Origin: Pseudomonadota bacterium
GTDB taxonomy: Bacteria > Pseudomonadota > Gammaproteobacteria > Burkholderiales > Burkholderiaceae_E
Assembly (NCBI GenBank): GCA_963204785.1
Contig: CAUJHG010000074.1
Coordinates: forward strand, 1-64,000
DNA length: 64,000 bases
Reading direction: 5' to 3'
In this document: piece by piece, positions 56,588-64,000 of the stretch
Layout of the letters: every line of letters begins with the position of its first letter
How positions within the stretch are numbered: position 1 is the first letter of the stretch
The notes under the pieces: model-generated
The model's input: only the letters and a program-made list of their open reading frames with translations
The model's database searches: none
Told to the model about the DNA's origin: nothing
Made by a program: the position numbers and the translations under genes

Positions 56588-57454
56588 TCAGCGGCCGACC
56601 GCAGCGAGGCGCTCGCGCGCACGACGCACCGCGGCGTCGATCAGCGCGCGCCGGCGGGCGTCCGGGTCGCCGGCGCCTGGGGGGGCGCCGGCGCTGCCGC
56701 CGGTCGGCTGGCTGCAGCGCTCGGGCGGGTGCGTGGCGTCGGCTGCCGGCGGCTGCGCCCTGGGGTCGGGCATGAATGCCTGCGGCACGCCCGGCTGCGA
56801 GGCGATCCCCGAGGCGGTCCCCGAGGCGGTCCGCGGGGCGGTCCGCGGGGCGTAGCGCTCCAGCCGTCGCTCGTTCTCGCTGCGCTCGGCCTCGAGCCGG
56901 CTGCGGCGGCGCTCGAAGCGCTGACGGGCAGCCTGGGCGTCCTCGTCGGTCCATCGCGCCTCGCGCGCGCGCGGCGGGATCATCACGATGCAGTCGACCG
57001 GGCAGGCGGGAACGCAGAGATCGCAGCCGCTGCACATGGCTTCGGCGACCGTGTGCATCCGCCGGGCCGCGCCGATGATCGCGTCGACCGGGCAGGCGCT
57101 GATGCACCGGGTGCAGCCGATGCACAGGCTCGGGTCGATGTGCGCGACGCGCAACGGCCCCTCGCTGCCGCAGGAGGGGTCCAGCGGAACCGGCGCGCGC
57201 CCCAGAAGGGCTGCGAGCTTCGCGATTCCGGCGCTGCCTCCGGGGGGGCAGCGGTCGATCGGCGCCTGCCCCGCGGCGATCGCCTCGGCATAGGGCCGGC
57301 ACCCGTCGAAGCCGCACTTGGTGCACTGCGTCTGCGGCAGGATCGCGTCGATCCGCGCGGCGAGTGCATCCGCGTCCTGGTCGACGCCCTGCGGAAGATA
57401 CGGTGGCGTGGCGGGGGCGAACGAATCCGGCGCGGGACTGCGGGATCCGTTCAC
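56588..57454 (-). CDS. rnfB: RnfB-like [4Fe-4S] ferredoxin protein, orphan
   Basis: 288 residues. Residues about 40-70 hold a [4Fe-4S] domain ([16 protein letters not shown] and a later CPP), then two ferredoxin motifs [16 protein letters not shown] and [16 protein letters not shown]. This is the RnfB core. The N-terminal membrane helix of true RnfB is missing and no rnfACDGE genes are present, so it probably serves as a soluble electron carrier, as in other Betaproteobacteria where it precedes nth. The C-terminal 110 residues are low-complexity, with a 12-bp tandem repeat (56799-56852) encoding an Arg-Thr-Ala-rich stretch. It starts 6 nt after phaZ. Confidence 0.85.
   Translation of the reverse strand: MNGSRSPAPDSFAPATPPYLPQGVDQDADALAARIDAILPQTQCTKCGFDGCRPYAEAIAAGQAPIDRCPPGGSAGIAKLAALLGRAPVPLDPSCGSEGPLRVAHIDPSLCIGCTRCISACPVDAIIGAARRMHTVAEAMCSGCDLCVPACPVDCIVMIPPRAREARWTDEDAQAARQRFERRRSRLEAERSENERRLERYAPRTAPRTASGTASGIASQPGVPQAFMPDPRAQPPAADATHPPERCSQPTGGSAGAPPGAGDPDARRRALIDAAVRRARERLAAVGR
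56799..56852. repeat. 12-bp tandem repeat, about 4.5 copies, within the RnfB-like gene
   Basis: Units GAGGCGATCCCC, GAGGCGGTCCCC, GAGGCGGTCCGC, GGGGCGGTCCGC and a partial GGGGCG. The period is a multiple of three, so copy-number change keeps the reading frame. It encodes a variable linker ([16 protein letters not shown]). Confidence 0.85.
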
Positions 57455-57460
57455 GGGCTC

Positions 57461-58741
57461 TCAGGCCGCGATGGTCAGCCGCCGACCGATGCGCACCGGG
57501 TGCGCTCGGATGAAGTCGCGCACTTGCGGGTAGATCGACTCGCGCCAGCGCCGACCGCTGAAGATCCCGTAGTGCCCCACCTTGGGTGCGGTCAGGTGCT
57601 TCTTGTGCTCGGCCGGAATGCCGCGGCACAGCGCGTGCGCCGCACGCGTCTGTCCGGAACCCGAGATGTCGTCGAGTTCGCCCTCGATCGTGAAGAGCGC
57701 GGTGTCGCGGATTTCGTGCGGCGCGACCCGGATCTTGCGGCCCTCGTAGCTGACGTCCCAGCATCCGCGCGGCAGCAGGTGCTCCTGGAAGACGGTGGAG
57801 ATCGTCGCAAGATAGTACTCGGCGGGCATGTCGAGGACCGCGTTGTACTCGTCGTAGAACTTGCGATGCTCCTCGGCGCTGGCGTCGATGCCGCGCACCA
57901 GGTCCTGGTAGTAGTCCCAGTGCGAGTTCAGGTGCCGGTCGGGGTTCATCGCGACGAAGCCCGCATGCTGCAGGAAACCAGGGTAGACACGCCGCCCCAC
58001 GCCCGGGTACTTCGAGGGCACCGTGTGGATCACGTTGTTCTCGAACCAGGAATAGCTGCGCTTGGTGGCCAGGTCATTGACCTTCGTCGGGCTCTCGCGG
58101 GTGTCGATCGGCCCGCCCATCATCGTCATGGTCAGCGGCTGGTTTGCATCCTGGAGCGTGGCCATCAGCGAGACCGCTGCCAGCACCGGGACCGTCGGCT
58201 GGCACACCGACAGCAGGTGCACGTCCGGCCCGAGGTGGCGGATGAACTCGATCGCGTAGGCGATGTAGTCGTCCAGGTCGAAGCTGCCCTGGGCCAGCGG
58301 CACCATGCGCGCGTCGATCCAGTCGGTGATGTAGACGTTGTGATCGGGCAGCAGCCCGCGCACGGTGTCACGCAGCAGCGTGGCGTGGTGGCCCGAGAGC
58401 GGCGCAAAGACCAGCACGCAAGGGTCATCGTGCCGATGCATCAGCGCCTTCGGGAGCATCCGCTCGAACTTCAGCAGCCGGCAGAAGGGCTTGGACAGCT
58501 CGATGCGCTCGGCCACCGTGACCTCGCGCTCCTCGACCGTGGTGCTGCGGATGCCGAATTCCGGCTTCTCGTATTCCTTGCCCAGGCGGTGCAGCAGCTC
58601 GAAGCCCGCCGACACACGGCGGGACAGCGGCATCAGCGACAGCGGGCTGTAGGGGTTCACGTACAGCTTGCTCATCGACGCCGCCCAGTCGGACAGGGGC
58701 GTGAACACGGCGCGCTGCGCCTCGCGCATTTCGTAGAGCAT
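57461..58741 (-). CDS. phaZ: Intracellular polyhydroxybutyrate depolymerase (PhaZ)
   Basis: A 426-residue alpha/beta-hydrolase that mobilises stored PHB. It is like Cupriavidus PhaZa1 (about 420 residues): the nucleophile is Cys180 in LLSVCQPTVPVLAAV rather than a lipase-box Ser. Other family blocks are MLYEMREAQRAVFTPLSDWA, VFAPLSGHHATLLRDTV, YITDWIDARMVPLAQG and the C-terminal KVGHYGIFSGRRWRESIYPQ with the catalytic His. There is no signal peptide. It is the first gene of a run phaZ, RnfB-like, nth, DUF1841 with gaps of 4-10 nt. Confidence 0.94.
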   Translation of the reverse strand: MLYEMREAQRAVFTPLSDWAASMSKLYVNPYSPLSLMPLSRRVSAGFELLHRLGKEYEKPEFGIRSTTVEEREVTVAERIELSKPFCRLLKFERMLPKALMHRHDDPCVLVFAPLSGHHATLLRDTVRGLLPDHNVYITDWIDARMVPLAQGSFDLDDYIAYAIEFIRHLGPDVHLLSVCQPTVPVLAAVSLMATLQDANQPLTMTMMGGPIDTRESPTKVNDLATKRSYSWFENNVIHTVPSKYPGVGRRVYPGFLQHAGFVAMNPDRHLNSHWDYYQDLVRGIDASAEEHRKFYDEYNAVLDMPAEYYLATISTVFQEHLLPRGCWDVSYEGRKIRVAPHEIRDTALFTIEGELDDISGSGQTRAAHALCRGIPAEHKKHLTAPKVGHYGIFSGRRWRESIYPQVRDFIRAHPVRIGRRLTIAA

Positions 58742-58931
58742 GGGGGATGAACTCCTGTCCAGGAAAGCCTGGCGATTGAACTGTGCGGTCAGTTTACGGA
58801 TTCGTGCGGCAACGCACAATCCGATCCTCGCACGAAACCCGTCGGTGCGCCCGGCGGGCGGAGGGCAGCTCCGACGCCGGGGACTGCGGCAGCGGCAGGC
58901 GGGCGGAGAAGGCCGCGCGCCTGCGGCGAGC

Positions 58932-59255
58932 TCAGCGCTGCAGTTCGCCGAGCTTGTTCTGGACGTCCTTCCAGTCCTCGGCGTCCGGCAGCGGATCCTT
59001 GGTGCGTGTGATGGCCGGCCAGGCCTTGGCAAGCTCCGCGTTGAGCGCGATGAAGTGCAACTGCCCCTTGGGAACGTCCTCTTCGGGGACGATTGCCTCG
59101 ACCGGACACTCCGGGATGCATACCGCGCAGTCGATGCACTCGTCCGGATCGATGACGAGCATGTTCGGGCCTTCGCGGAAGCAGTCGACCGGGCAGACGT
59201 CGACGCAGTCGGTGTACTTGCAGCGGATGCAGGAATCGAGAACGACGTGGGTCAT
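58932..59255 (-). CDS. fdxA: 7Fe ferredoxin FdxA
   Basis: 107 residues, Azotobacter FdI-like. [18 protein letters not shown] gives the [3Fe-4S]/[4Fe-4S] ligands of the first motif and [16 protein letters not shown] the second. A helical C-terminal extension ([20 protein letters not shown]) completes the family pattern. It is an abundant low-potential electron carrier, often linked to oxidative stress. It is divergent from the ABC transporter operon. Confidence 0.96.
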   Translation of the reverse strand: MTHVVLDSCIRCKYTDCVDVCPVDCFREGPNMLVIDPDECIDCAVCIPECPVEAIVPEEDVPKGQLHFIALNAELAKAWPAITRTKDPLPDAEDWKDVQNKLGELQR

Positions 59256-59308
59256 GGTGCGGCGTGCCTTCAGGATTGACGTCGATTCTACCGTGGAGTA
59301 CCGTTTAG

Positions 59309-59340
59309 GCCGGCAATGAAGCCACGACTTCATTGCCGGC
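59309..59340 (+). terminator. 13-bp perfect hairpin between fdxA and the ABC transporter operon
   Basis: GCCGGCAATGAAG (59309-59321), loop CCACGA, CTTCATTGCCGGC (59328-59340), followed on the plus strand by TTTCCCC. It lies in a divergent promoter region, 88 bp before the binding-protein ATG, so it is either a leader attenuator, an operator-sized dyad or a terminator of antisense transcription. Confidence 0.6.
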
Positions 59341-59428
59341 TTTCCCCGGCGTCGCCGATCGTCGCCCCGCCTCGCCCGGTCCCGGCAATGATCGCCGCGG
59401 ACCCGCACGCACCGGAACTCCCCGAATC

Positions 59429-60622
59429 ATGAAGTCCCTGCTCGCAGCCGTCGCCCTCGCGGGTCTCGTCGCCGTTTCGCCCGTTCGCGCCCAGCAGACG
59501 CTGCGCATCGGCGAGCTCAACAGCTACAAGGCGCAGCCCGCCTTCCTCGAACCCTACCGCAAGGGCTGGACGCTCGCGCTCGAGGAGATCAACGCCTCCG
59601 GCGGGCTGCTCGGCCGCAAGGTGGAAGTGGTCTCCCGCGACGACAACGCCAATCCCGGCGACGCGGTGCGGGCGGCGGAGGAGCTCGTCACGCGTGAGCG
59701 TGCCGCGATGATCTTCGGCACCTTCCTGTCGAACACCGGCCTGGCGGTCACCGACTTCGCCCGGCAGCGCAAGGTGCTGTTCCTGGCCGCGGAGCCGCTG
59801 ACCGACAAGATCACCTGGCAGAACGGCAACCGCTATACCTTCAGGCTGCGCCCGTCCACCTACATGCAGGTGGCGATGCTGGTGCCCGAGGTGGCCAGGC
59901 TGGGCAGGAAGCGCTGGGCGATCGTCTACCCGAACTACGAGTACGGGCAGTCCGCGGCGAGCACCTTCCGCCAGTTGCTGAAGGCTGCGCAGCCCGACGT
60001 CGAGTTCGTCGCCGAGCAGGCGCCTGCGCTGGGCCGCATCGACCCGGGTCCGGTGGTGCAGGCGCTGGCCGACGCGAAACCCGACGCGATCTTCAACGTG
60101 CTCTTCGCTGCCGACCTGGCAAGGTTCGTGCGCGAGGGCAACACGCGCGGGCTGTTCGAGGGGCGCACCGTGGTGTCGCTGCTCTCGGGCGAGCCGGAGT
60201 ACCTGGATCCGCTGCGCGAGGAGGCGCCGGTGGGCTGGCTGGTCACCGGCTATCCGTGGTACGGGATCCGCACCGCGGAGCACACGCAGTTCCTCGACGC
60301 CTATCAGCGCCGCTGGAAGGAGCCGCCGCGGCTCGGATCGGTGGTCGGGTACGCGTCGATGAGGTCGATCGCCGCTGCGGTGCGCCGTGCCGGAAGCGTC
60401 GACACCGAGAAGCTGGTCGAGGCCTTCCGCGACGTCCGGGTCGACACCCCCTTCGGGCAGATCAGCTATCGCGCCTCCGATCACCAGGCGACCATGGGGG
60501 CCTTCGTCGGCACCACTGCGCTCAGCGAAGGGCGCGGGGTCATGAAGGACTTCCGCTACGTCGACGGCGCCACCGTCCTGCCTTCGGACGCCGAGGTGCG
60601 CAAGCTGCGCCCGGCCGAATGA
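59429..60622 (+). CDS. ABC transporter substrate-binding protein (Leu/Ile/Val-type, type I)
   Basis: A 397-residue periplasmic binding protein. Signal peptide MKSLLAAVALAGLVAVSPVRAQ is cleaved after about residue 20. The fold is the Peripla_BP_6 type: LRIGELNSYKAQPAFLEPYR, INASGGLLGRKVEVVSRDDN, AAMIFGTFLSNTGLAVTDFA, WAIVYPNYEYGQSAAST, and near the C-terminus FRDVRVDTPFGQISYRASDH. It is the first gene of the importer. The ligand is not readable: this group binds branched-chain amino acids, amides, urea or aromatic acids. An in-frame upstream start at 59333 would remove the signal peptide from the N-terminus. Confidence 0.92.
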   Translation: MKSLLAAVALAGLVAVSPVRAQQTLRIGELNSYKAQPAFLEPYRKGWTLALEEINASGGLLGRKVEVVSRDDNANPGDAVRAAEELVTRERAAMIFGTFLSNTGLAVTDFARQRKVLFLAAEPLTDKITWQNGNRYTFRLRPSTYMQVAMLVPEVARLGRKRWAIVYPNYEYGQSAASTFRQLLKAAQPDVEFVAEQAPALGRIDPGPVVQALADAKPDAIFNVLFAADLARFVREGNTRGLFEGRTVVSLLSGEPEYLDPLREEAPVGWLVTGYPWYGIRTAEHTQFLDAYQRRWKEPPRLGSVVGYASMRSIAAAVRRAGSVDTEKLVEAFRDVRVDTPFGQISYRASDHQATMGAFVGTTALSEGRGVMKDFRYVDGATVLPSDAEVRKLRPAE

Positions 60623-60692
60623 GCCCGCCCCGCGGCGCGGCCGCTGCTGCGCGTGCGCGCGGCCCGCGCCGACCCGGTTGCGGCACTGTCCG

Positions 60693-62603
60693 ATGATTGG
60701 CGCCTTCGCCTCGCAGCTGCTCAACGGCCTGGCTGGCGCCTCGACGCTGTTCCTGCTCGCCGCGGGGCTCTCGCTGATCTTCGGCGTCACCCGCATCGTC
60801 AACTTCGCGCACGGCTCGATGTACATGCTCGGGCTGTACTGTGCGTTCACGCTGACCGGGCTGCTCGGCGCGGGCGCAGTCGGCTTCTGGGCCGGCGTGC
60901 TGGCCTCGGCGCTCGTGGTTGCGGCGCTCGGCGCGGCGGTCGAGATCCTGGTGTTGCGCCGCGTCTACCAGGCGCCCGAACTGTTCCAGCTGCTGGCAAC
61001 TTTTGCGCTGGTGCTGCTGTTCAGCGACATGGCGCTGCGCCTGTGGGGCCCGGAGGACCTGCTCGGACCGCGTGCGCCCGGTCTCGGTGCTGCAGTGAGC
61101 ATCCTCGGGCGCAGCTTTCCCGAGTACGATCTCTTCCTGATCGGAGTCGGGCCGGTAGTGCTCGGGCTGCTCTGGCTGCTGCTGCATCGCACGCGCCTGG
61201 GCGTGCTGATCCGCGCGGCGACCCAGGATCGCGAAATGGTCGGCGCGCTCGGCGTGAACCAGGCCTGGCTGTTCACCGGCATCTTCGCGCTCGGCTCGGG
61301 ACTGGCCGCGCTCGGAGGCGCGCTGCAACTGCCGCGCGAACCCGCCAGCCTTGCCCTGGACCTGACCACGATCGGCGAGGCCTTCGTGGTCGTGGTGGTC
61401 GGCGGCATGGGCAGCATCGTAGGCGCCTATCTCGCCGCCCTGCTGATCGCCACGCTCGGCGCGATCTGCCATGGGATCGGCACAGTCGAGATCCTGGGCG
61501 TCTCCTTCGCCTTCTCCAAGCTCACACTGGTCGTCGAGTTCCTGGTCATGGCGGCAGTGCTGATCTGGCGGCCCTGGGGCCTGCTTGGCCGCCCCCCGGC
61601 GGCGCTGCGCACGGCGGCTGCCGCCGAGGCGCCGATCCGCCCGATGGGCAGGGCGGCGGTGCGCGCGGTGTGGGTGCTGCTCGCCCTGCTTGCGCTGGTG
61701 CCGGTGCTCGCCCGTTCGCACCCGTTCGCGACGGTGCTGCTGGTCGACGTGCTGATCGCCGTGCTGTTTGCGGCCAGCCTGCATTTCCTGATGGGGCCGG
61801 GCGGAATGCACTCGTTCGGCCATGCCGCCTACTTCGGCCTCGGCGCCTACGGCGCGGCGCTGGCGCTCGAGGGCTTCGCGCTGCCGATGGAGGCGGCGCT
61901 GCTGCTGGGGCCCCTGCTGGCGCTTGCCGGTGCACTGCTCTTCGGCTGGTTCGCGGTGCGGCTCTCCGGCGTGTACCTGGCGATGCTGACGCTGGCCTTC
62001 GCGCAGATCGTCTGGTCGGTGGCCTTCCAGTGGGACGAGGTCACCGGAGGCAGCAACGGGCTGATCGGCATCTGGCCTTCGGCGCGCTTCGCAGCACGCG
62101 AGGCGTGGTACTGGCTGACGCTGGCGCTGGTCGCCGCCAGCGTGTGGGCGCTTCGCCACCTGCTCCTGTCGCCCTTCGGCTATGCGTTGCGCGCCGGCCG
62201 TGACTCGCCGCTGCGCGCCGAGGCCACGGGAATCGACGTTGCGCGCGTGCAGTGGGCCGCCTTCGCGGTTGCGGGGCTGTCCTGCGGTCTGGCGGGCGCC
62301 CTCTTCGCCTTTGCCAAGGGTTCGGTCTCGCCCGAGACGGTTTCCGTGGCCCGTTCGATCGACGGACTGGTGATGGTCCTGCTCGGCGGCGTGCAGACCC
62401 TCGCCGGACCGGTGGTCGGGGCCTCGGCCTTCGTCTGGCTGCAGGACTGGGCGATGCGCGCCACCGAGTACTGGCGCGCGCTGCTGGGGGCGCTGGTGCT
62501 CCTGCTGGTGCTCGCCTTCCCGCAGGGGATCGCGGGCGCGGCAGCGGGGCTTGCGGCAATGCTGCGCCGGAGCGTCCGAACTTCCCGGGGAGGCATCGGA
62601 TGA
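60693..62603 (+). CDS. Fused LivH-LivM branched-chain-type ABC permease
   Basis: 636 residues uniting both permease subunits. The N-terminal half (to about 295) is LivH-like: LLNGLAGASTLFLLAAGLSL, VNFAHGSMYMLGLYCAF and the coupling region with FTGIFALGSGLAALGGALQL. After a linker (LRTAAAAEAPIRPMGRAAVR), the C-terminal half is LivM-like: FLMGPGGMHSFGHAAYFGLG, LSGVYLAMLTLAFAQIVW and VQWAAFAVAGLSCGLAGALF. Usually these are separate genes; the fusion is open without any frameshift. It ends in an ATGA overlap with livG. ATG 60693 is preferred to 60678. Confidence 0.92.
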   Translation: MIGAFASQLLNGLAGASTLFLLAAGLSLIFGVTRIVNFAHGSMYMLGLYCAFTLTGLLGAGAVGFWAGVLASALVVAALGAAVEILVLRRVYQAPELFQLLATFALVLLFSDMALRLWGPEDLLGPRAPGLGAAVSILGRSFPEYDLFLIGVGPVVLGLLWLLLHRTRLGVLIRAATQDREMVGALGVNQAWLFTGIFALGSGLAALGGALQLPREPASLALDLTTIGEAFVVVVVGGMGSIVGAYLAALLIATLGAICHGIGTVEILGVSFAFSKLTLVVEFLVMAAVLIWRPWGLLGRPPAALRTAAAAEAPIRPMGRAAVRAVWVLLALLALVPVLARSHPFATVLLVDVLIAVLFAASLHFLMGPGGMHSFGHAAYFGLGAYGAALALEGFALPMEAALLLGPLLALAGALLFGWFAVRLSGVYLAMLTLAFAQIVWSVAFQWDEVTGGSNGLIGIWPSARFAAREAWYWLTLALVAASVWALRHLLLSPFGYALRAGRDSPLRAEATGIDVARVQWAAFAVAGLSCGLAGALFAFAKGSVSPETVSVARSIDGLVMVLLGGVQTLAGPVVGASAFVWLQDWAMRATEYWRALLGALVLLLVLAFPQGIAGAAAGLAAMLRRSVRTSRGGIG

Positions 62604-63433
62604 ACCCGACGCGCGCCGATGCGGCGCATCCAGGCCCCGGGCAGGCGCCGCTGCTCGCGGTGCGTGGGCTGGCCAAGGCCTTCGGCGGGGTGCGCGCGGT
62701 CGACGGTGTCGACTTCGACCTGCACGCCGGCGAACTGCTCGCGCTGATCGGCCCCAACGGCGCAGGCAAGTCCACCTGCTTCGACATGATCAACGGCCAG
62801 CGGCGCCCCGACGCCGGGCGCGTCCTGCTGGCCGGGACCGACATCGCCGGCTGGCCGCCGCGCCGCATCTGGCGTGCCGGCGTGGGGCGCACCTTCCAGG
62901 TCGCTGCCACCTATGGCTCGATGACCGTGGCGGAGAACGTGCAGATGGCCCTGATCTCGCGCGAGCGCGAGCTGTTCTCGGTGCGCCGGCGTGCCTCGCG
63001 CCTACATCGCGAGGAGGCGATCTCGCTCCTGGACGAAGTGGGCCTGGCCGGGCGCGCCGACGATCCCTGCGGCACGCTTGCCTACGGCGACGTGAAGGCG
63101 GTCGAGCTCGCGGTGGCGCTGGCCAGCCGGCCGGCGCTGCTGCTGATGGACGAACCCACTGCCGGAATGGCGCCGCGCGAACGCGGCGCGCTGATGGCGC
63201 TCACCCGGCGGCTGGTCGTCGAGCGCGGGATCGGCGTGCTCTTCACCGAGCACAGCATGGACGTCGTGTTCGCGCACGCCGATCGCATCCTGGTGCTCGC
63301 ACGTGGACGGCTGGTCGCGCAGGGCGCGCCGCAGGCGATCCGCAAGGATCCGAAGGTGGCCGAGGTCTACTTCGGCAGCGGCCGGCTGCTGGGGCGCGGG
63401 CTCGCGCAGCCCGAGGGGGAGGGCAGGCAGTGA
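62600..63433 (+). CDS. livG: ABC transporter ATP-binding protein, LivG-type
   Basis: 277 residues. Walker A LIGPNGAGKSTCFDMINGQ near residue 53, Q-loop region GRTFQVAATYGSMTVAENVQ, a degenerate ABC signature (LAYGDVKAVELAVALA, where LSGG or LSYG is usual) and Walker B LLLMDEPTAGMAPRE. The C-terminal VAEVYFG is diagnostic of LivG. It overlaps the permease gene by ATGA and the livF gene by GTGA, so the importer subunits are translationally coupled. Confidence 0.94.
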   Translation: MNPTRADAAHPGPGQAPLLAVRGLAKAFGGVRAVDGVDFDLHAGELLALIGPNGAGKSTCFDMINGQRRPDAGRVLLAGTDIAGWPPRRIWRAGVGRTFQVAATYGSMTVAENVQMALISRERELFSVRRRASRLHREEAISLLDEVGLAGRADDPCGTLAYGDVKAVELAVALASRPALLLMDEPTAGMAPRERGALMALTRRLVVERGIGVLFTEHSMDVVFAHADRILVLARGRLVAQGAPQAIRKDPKVAEVYFGSGRLLGRGLAQPEGEGRQ

Positions 63434-64000
63434 GCGCGCGCATCACGCACCCGGCGGGTGCTCCGCCCGCATCCGCTGCGGCGCCGCTGCTGCGCGTCGA
63501 TCGGCTGTGCGCCTGGTACGGGCGGGCGCAGGTGCTCTTCGATCTGGGGCTCGAGGTGAGGCCAGGCGAGGTGGTTGCGCTGATGGGTCGCAACGGCGCC
63601 GGCAAGTCGACGACGATCCGCGCGATCATGGGCCTGCTCGCCCGTTGCAGCGGCAGCGTGCGCTTCGACGGGCGGGAGATCGTCGGCCTCGATCCCTTCG
63701 AGATCGCTCGCCTGGGGCTGGGCTGGGTGCCCGAGGATCGCCGGATCTTCACCGAGCTCACCGTGCTGGAGAACCTCGAGGTCGGTCGGCGTCCGCCGCG
63801 CCCCGATGCGCCGCAGTGGAGCGTGGACAGGCTCTTCGCGCTCTTTCCGAACCTGGGGGAGATGCCCTCGCGTCCCGGTGGCCGCATGAGCGGCGGTGAG
63901 CAGCAGATGCTCAGCGTCGCCCGGACGCTGATGGGCAATCCACGGCTGGTGCTGCTCGACGAACCATCGGAGGGCGTCGCGCCGCTGATCGTCGAGCAGA
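63430..64000 (+). CDS. livF: ABC transporter ATP-binding protein, LivF-type (cut by right edge)
   Basis: The first 190 codons of a LivF-type ATPase. GTG 63430 overlaps the livG stop. After an Ala/Pro-rich start come the LivF features: VDRLCAWYGRAQVLFDLGLE, Walker A LMGRNGAGKSTTIRAIMG, GWVPEDRRIFTELTVLENLE, signature MSGGEQQMLSVARTLMGNPR and Walker B LVLLDEPSEGVAPLIVEQ at the edge. The remaining 45-50 residues lie outside the window. Confidence 0.94.
   Translation, partial: MSARITHPAGAPPASAAAPLLRVDRLCAWYGRAQVLFDLGLEVRPGEVVALMGRNGAGKSTTIRAIMGLLARCSGSVRFDGREIVGLDPFEIARLGLGWVPEDRRIFTELTVLENLEVGRRPPRPDAPQWSVDRLFALFPNLGEMPSRPGGRMSGGEQQMLSVARTLMGNPRLVLLDEPSEGVAPLIVEQ

Noticed and set aside
56399..58750. 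A 783-codon open frame on the plus strand
   Set aside because: Antisense to nth, the RnfB-like gene and phaZ, all well supported.

Overview
The window is a 64 kb piece of a very GC-rich (roughly 70%), gene-dense chromosome. The gene order around the heat-shock cluster (fur, recN, nadK, hrcA, hemH, grpE, dnaK, dnaJ), the divergent bamE/fur pair, zapA followed by a 6S RNA, intracellular PHB depolymerase PhaZ, DUF1841/nth/RnfB, a small Trp-rich TIGR04438-type protein and a PEP-CTERM protein all point to a free-living Betaproteobacterium, most likely Burkholderiales. Genus cannot be decided from the sequence alone. I see no transposase, integrase, phage module or CRISPR array; composition is even throughout.

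Layout. 1-6.5 kb: recC (cut by the left edge), a PEP-CTERM exported protein and a divergent CadC-type winged-helix/TPR regulator. 6.5-10.8 kb: tandem-domain universal stress protein, ilvD, an acyl-CoA dehydrogenase. 11.0-15.1 kb: a four-gene, translationally coupled operon (DUF3348, a MotA/ExbB-like channel protein with a very long coiled-coil tail of the DUF802 kind, a MotB/OmpA-like partner, DUF2894), lying just downstream of tRNA-Thr(CGT). This is the most interesting locus: it has the core architecture of an ion-driven rotary stator with a long cytoplasmic tail, as in Zorya ZorA/ZorB, but with uncharacterised partners. 15.4-19.3 kb: two crotonase-family genes, an NAD(P)-binding epimerase-like protein and a ferredoxin-flavin reductase that faces it across a 32-bp gap carrying a mirror-image promoter dyad. 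19.3-24.4 kb: cytochrome c, TIGR04438 protein, and lgt-matA-matB (lipoprotein maturation plus malonate/malonyl-CoA metabolism). 24.4-26.2 kb: a TauE/SafE permease, 6S RNA, zapA and a ZapB-like coiled coil. 26.3-34.9 kb: dsbD, an orphan ParA, a TldD/TldE-like pair, an acyl-CoA synthetase and a ChaN lipoprotein.

34.9-46.9 kb is the housekeeping and heat-shock block: dapB, bamE/fur divergent, recN-nadK divergent from hrcA, an NTF2-like protein, hemH, a BON-LysM protein, then grpE-dnaK-dnaJ behind an essentially consensus sigma-32 promoter, with a second, weaker one before dnaK and a terminator-like hairpin before dnaJ. 46.9-52.9 kb: an MBL/beta-CASP protein, glutathione peroxidase, hemL, an MFS transporter, DUF423 and a crotonase. 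52.9-59.3 kb runs leftwards: a YpfH-like esterase, Pit phosphate transporter with its DUF47 partner, DUF1841, nth, RnfB-like ferredoxin, phaZ, fdxA. 59.4 kb to the right edge is a branched-chain-amino-acid-type ABC importer (binding protein, a fused LivH-LivM permease, LivG, and LivF cut by the edge). Metabolically the genes describe an aerobe that handles acyl-CoA thioesters, malonate and stored polyhydroxybutyrate.
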